Source: Actinomycetota bacterium (lineage in GTDB: Bacteria; Actinomycetota; Thermoleophilia; Gaiellales; Gaiellaceae). From it: a stretch of DNA of 21,095 bases. Below the pieces are notes generated by a model. That model saw only the letters and a list, made by a program, of their open reading frames with translations. It did not search any database and had not been told where the DNA came from. The stretch lies in assembly GCA_005883245.1 (NCBI GenBank), contig VAXT01000164.1:1-21095 (forward strand), in the 5' to 3' direction. The translations under genes and the position numbers were made by a program. Of this stretch, positions 20,222 to 21,095 are shown in pieces (the stretch's first letter is position 1; the number at the start of each line of letters is the position of its first letter).

Positions 20222-20248
20222 CATGTCCAGTGCCAGGCACCTGACATG
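20222..20248. repeat. 27-nt imperfect palindrome between trx and the glycosyltransferase
   Basis: CATGTC (20222-20227) mirrors GACATG (20243-20248), and GTGCC (20230-20234) mirrors GGCAC (20236-20240) around a central A, with a 2-by-2 mismatch between the arms. It sits 4 nt after the glycosyltransferase stop. It may be a terminator hairpin, a regulator-binding site or one copy of a dispersed palindromic repeat. Confidence 0.5.
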
Positions 20249-20252
20249 GCTT

Positions 20253-20969
20253 CTAGAGACGGTTGGTCAGGGCCCGGAGACGAAGGGCCGGGACTTTCCA
20301 GATCCCCTCCAGCACGATCGACCTGCTCATCTTCGAGCCGCCCACCTGGCGGTCGGCGAACGTGATCGGGATCTCGACGACCCGGAAGCCGGCCCGGATC
20401 GCCCTGTAGGTCGTCTCGATCTGAAACGCGTAGCCGCGAGAGTCGATCGCGTCGAGGTCGATTGTCTCGAGCACCTTCCGGCGGTAGCACTTGAACCCAC
20501 CCGTCAGGTCGCGGATCCCGAGCTGGAGCAGAACCTGCGCGTACAACGAGCCGCCGCGCGAGATGAAGCGACGCACCAGGCCCCAGTTCCGAGTTCCGCC
20601 GCCGGACACGTAGCGCGACCCGAGCACGAGATCCGCCTTCTCGACCGCCGCCGCGAGTCGCGGCACGTCCGCCGGGTCGTGCGAGAAGTCGCAGTCCATC
20701 TCGAAGACGAAGTCCGCGCCGAGCTCCAGGGCGCGCGCGAAGCCGGCGAGGTATGCAGGCCCGAGGCCCTCCTTGCGTTCACGATGCAGCACGTGCACCC
20801 AGGGCAGCTCGGCGGCGAGCCCGTCCGCGATCTCCCCGGTCCCGTCCGGCGAAGCGTCGTCGATGATCAGTACCTCGAGCCCCTCCAGCCGTAGCTCCCC
20901 GAGCGCGCGAACCATCGACTCCAGGTTCTCGCGCTCGTCGTACGTCGGCAGACAGATGACACTGCGCAC
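20253..20969 (-). CDS. Family 2 glycosyltransferase, polyprenol-monophosphomannose synthase-like
   Basis: A 238-aa GT-A-fold enzyme likely to move a sugar (probably mannose from GDP-mannose) onto polyprenol phosphate at the inner membrane face. It begins MRSVICLPTYDERENLESM. It has IIDDASPDGTG (37-45), the metal site MDCDFSHDP (Asp92, Asp94), GSRYVSGGG, LTGGFKCYRR and VEIPITFADRQVGGSKMS, the Dpm1/Ppm1 pattern. There is no membrane segment, so this is the soluble Dpm1-type without a fused acyltransferase. The start is uncertain: GTG 20969 fits the family best, but ATG 20981 and an ATG at 21011 are in frame. The last would overlap the divergent gene. Dolichol-phosphate-glucose-type transferases are an alternative. 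Confidence 0.88.
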   Translation of the reverse strand: MRSVICLPTYDERENLESMVRALGELRLEGLEVLIIDDASPDGTGEIADGLAAELPWVHVLHRERKEGLGPAYLAGFARALELGADFVFEMDCDFSHDPADVPRLAAAVEKADLVLGSRYVSGGGTRNWGLVRRFISRGGSLYAQVLLQLGIRDLTGGFKCYRRKVLETIDLDAIDSRGYAFQIETTYRAIRAGFRVVEIPITFADRQVGGSKMSRSIVLEGIWKVPALRLRALTNRL

Positions 20970-20975
20970 GGCCCA

Positions 20976-20981
20976 TATCAT
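20976..20981 (+). promoter_or_regulatory. -10 box for a leaderless polX-like transcript
   Basis: TATCAT ends 7 nt before the GTG at 20989. That GTG has no Shine-Dalgarno, so the mRNA may begin at the start codon. Confidence 0.45.
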
Positions 20982-20988
20982 CGCGGTG

Positions 20989-21095
20989 GTGGCGAAGACG
21001 CTCCCTCGCAACGCAGACGTCGCGGATCAGTTCGACCTCCTGGCCGACTTCCTGGAGCTCGAAGGCAGCGACCAGTTCCGTCCGCTCGCGTACCG
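20989..21095 (+). CDS. polX: Probable DNA polymerase/3'-5' exonuclease PolX, 5' end only
   Basis: An open frame runs to the window edge. It reads MAKTLPRNADVADQFDLLAD, then FLELEGSDQFRPLAYR. The pattern (N-x-x-[VI]-A..[LF]...AD.LEL.G...FR..AYR) is the N-terminal 8-kDa helix-hairpin-helix domain of bacterial family X polymerases, which fill short gaps in repair. Only about 35 residues are visible, so the polymerase and PHP domains cannot be checked. A GTG three bases upstream (20986) is an alternative start. It is divergent from the glycosyltransferase gene with almost no spacer. Confidence 0.6.
   Translation, partial: MAKTLPRNADVADQFDLLADFLELEGSDQFRPLAY

Noticed and set aside
1..21095. CRISPR arrays, insertion sequences, phage genes, rRNA or tRNA genes
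   Set aside because: I looked for repeat-spacer patterns, transposase motifs, terminal inverted repeats and cloverleaf-like sequence and saw none that hold up.

Overview
The window is high-GC, gene-dense bacterial DNA. It uses many GTG and TTG starts, overlapping genes and a two-gene Ku/LigD end-joining system. It also has a type II NADH dehydrogenase and several genes that look leaderless, with a TANNNT box 6-7 nt before the start codon. This best fits Actinomycetota, possibly a Thermoleophilia-like lineage. That placement is inferred from style and gene content, not from a marker gene.

Layout. (1) 1-3245, plus strand: a tightly packed type II fatty-acid synthesis operon, the 3' end of fabH, then fabD, fabG (apparently starting at CTG) and fabF. 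There is no acyl-carrier-protein gene between fabG and fabF. (2) 3402-6810, plus strand: a HAD-family hydrolase, a tandem GNAT acetyltransferase, accD and accA, in an operon-like run. (3) 6811-7042: a gap with three DnaA-box-like 9-mers. (4) 7043-10290, plus strand: ku and ligD (domain order PE-LIG-POL), with two hairpins in the gap before ligD. (5) 10287-12646, minus strand: a 61-aa protein of unknown function, a GNAT protein and an NDH-2 type dehydrogenase. The dehydrogenase start codon touches that of a divergent LOG/TIGR00725-like gene (12647-13093, plus). (6) 13067-15697, minus strand: an MrfA/YprA-type helicase with a C-terminal cysteine cluster, preceded by a 131-aa CDCGC protein of unknown function. 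(7) 15709-18887, plus strand: a thiamin operon, thiD-thiM-thiE-thiL. Its leader has a canonical TPP riboswitch, a possible 48-codon ORF, and a second TPP-like aptamer whose pyrimidine-sensing arm is abnormal. (8) 18917-19893: a DppB-type permease broken by an internal deletion and frameshift. (9) 19868-20969, minus strand: thioredoxin and a polyprenol-phosphate-mannose-synthase-like glycosyltransferase, separated by a 27-nt palindrome. (10) 20989-21095: the first codons of a probable PolX DNA polymerase.

How the genes work together. accDA supply the carboxyltransferase of acetyl-CoA carboxylase, which makes malonyl-CoA. FabD loads it onto ACP, FabH and FabF condense, and FabG does the first reduction. 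Ku and LigD form a self-sufficient double-strand-break repair pair. ThiD, ThiM, ThiE and ThiL take HMP and hydroxyethylthiazole to thiamin diphosphate, so this is the salvage and coupling half of the pathway; thiC and thiG are not in the window.

The most interesting part is the thiamin leader (15698-15981). Divergent -10 boxes overlap there. The predicted start of the thi transcript is the first base of aptamer 1. A short ORF links the two aptamers and ends inside the second, atypical one. This could be a two-stage translational switch, or it could be the scar of a lost gene.
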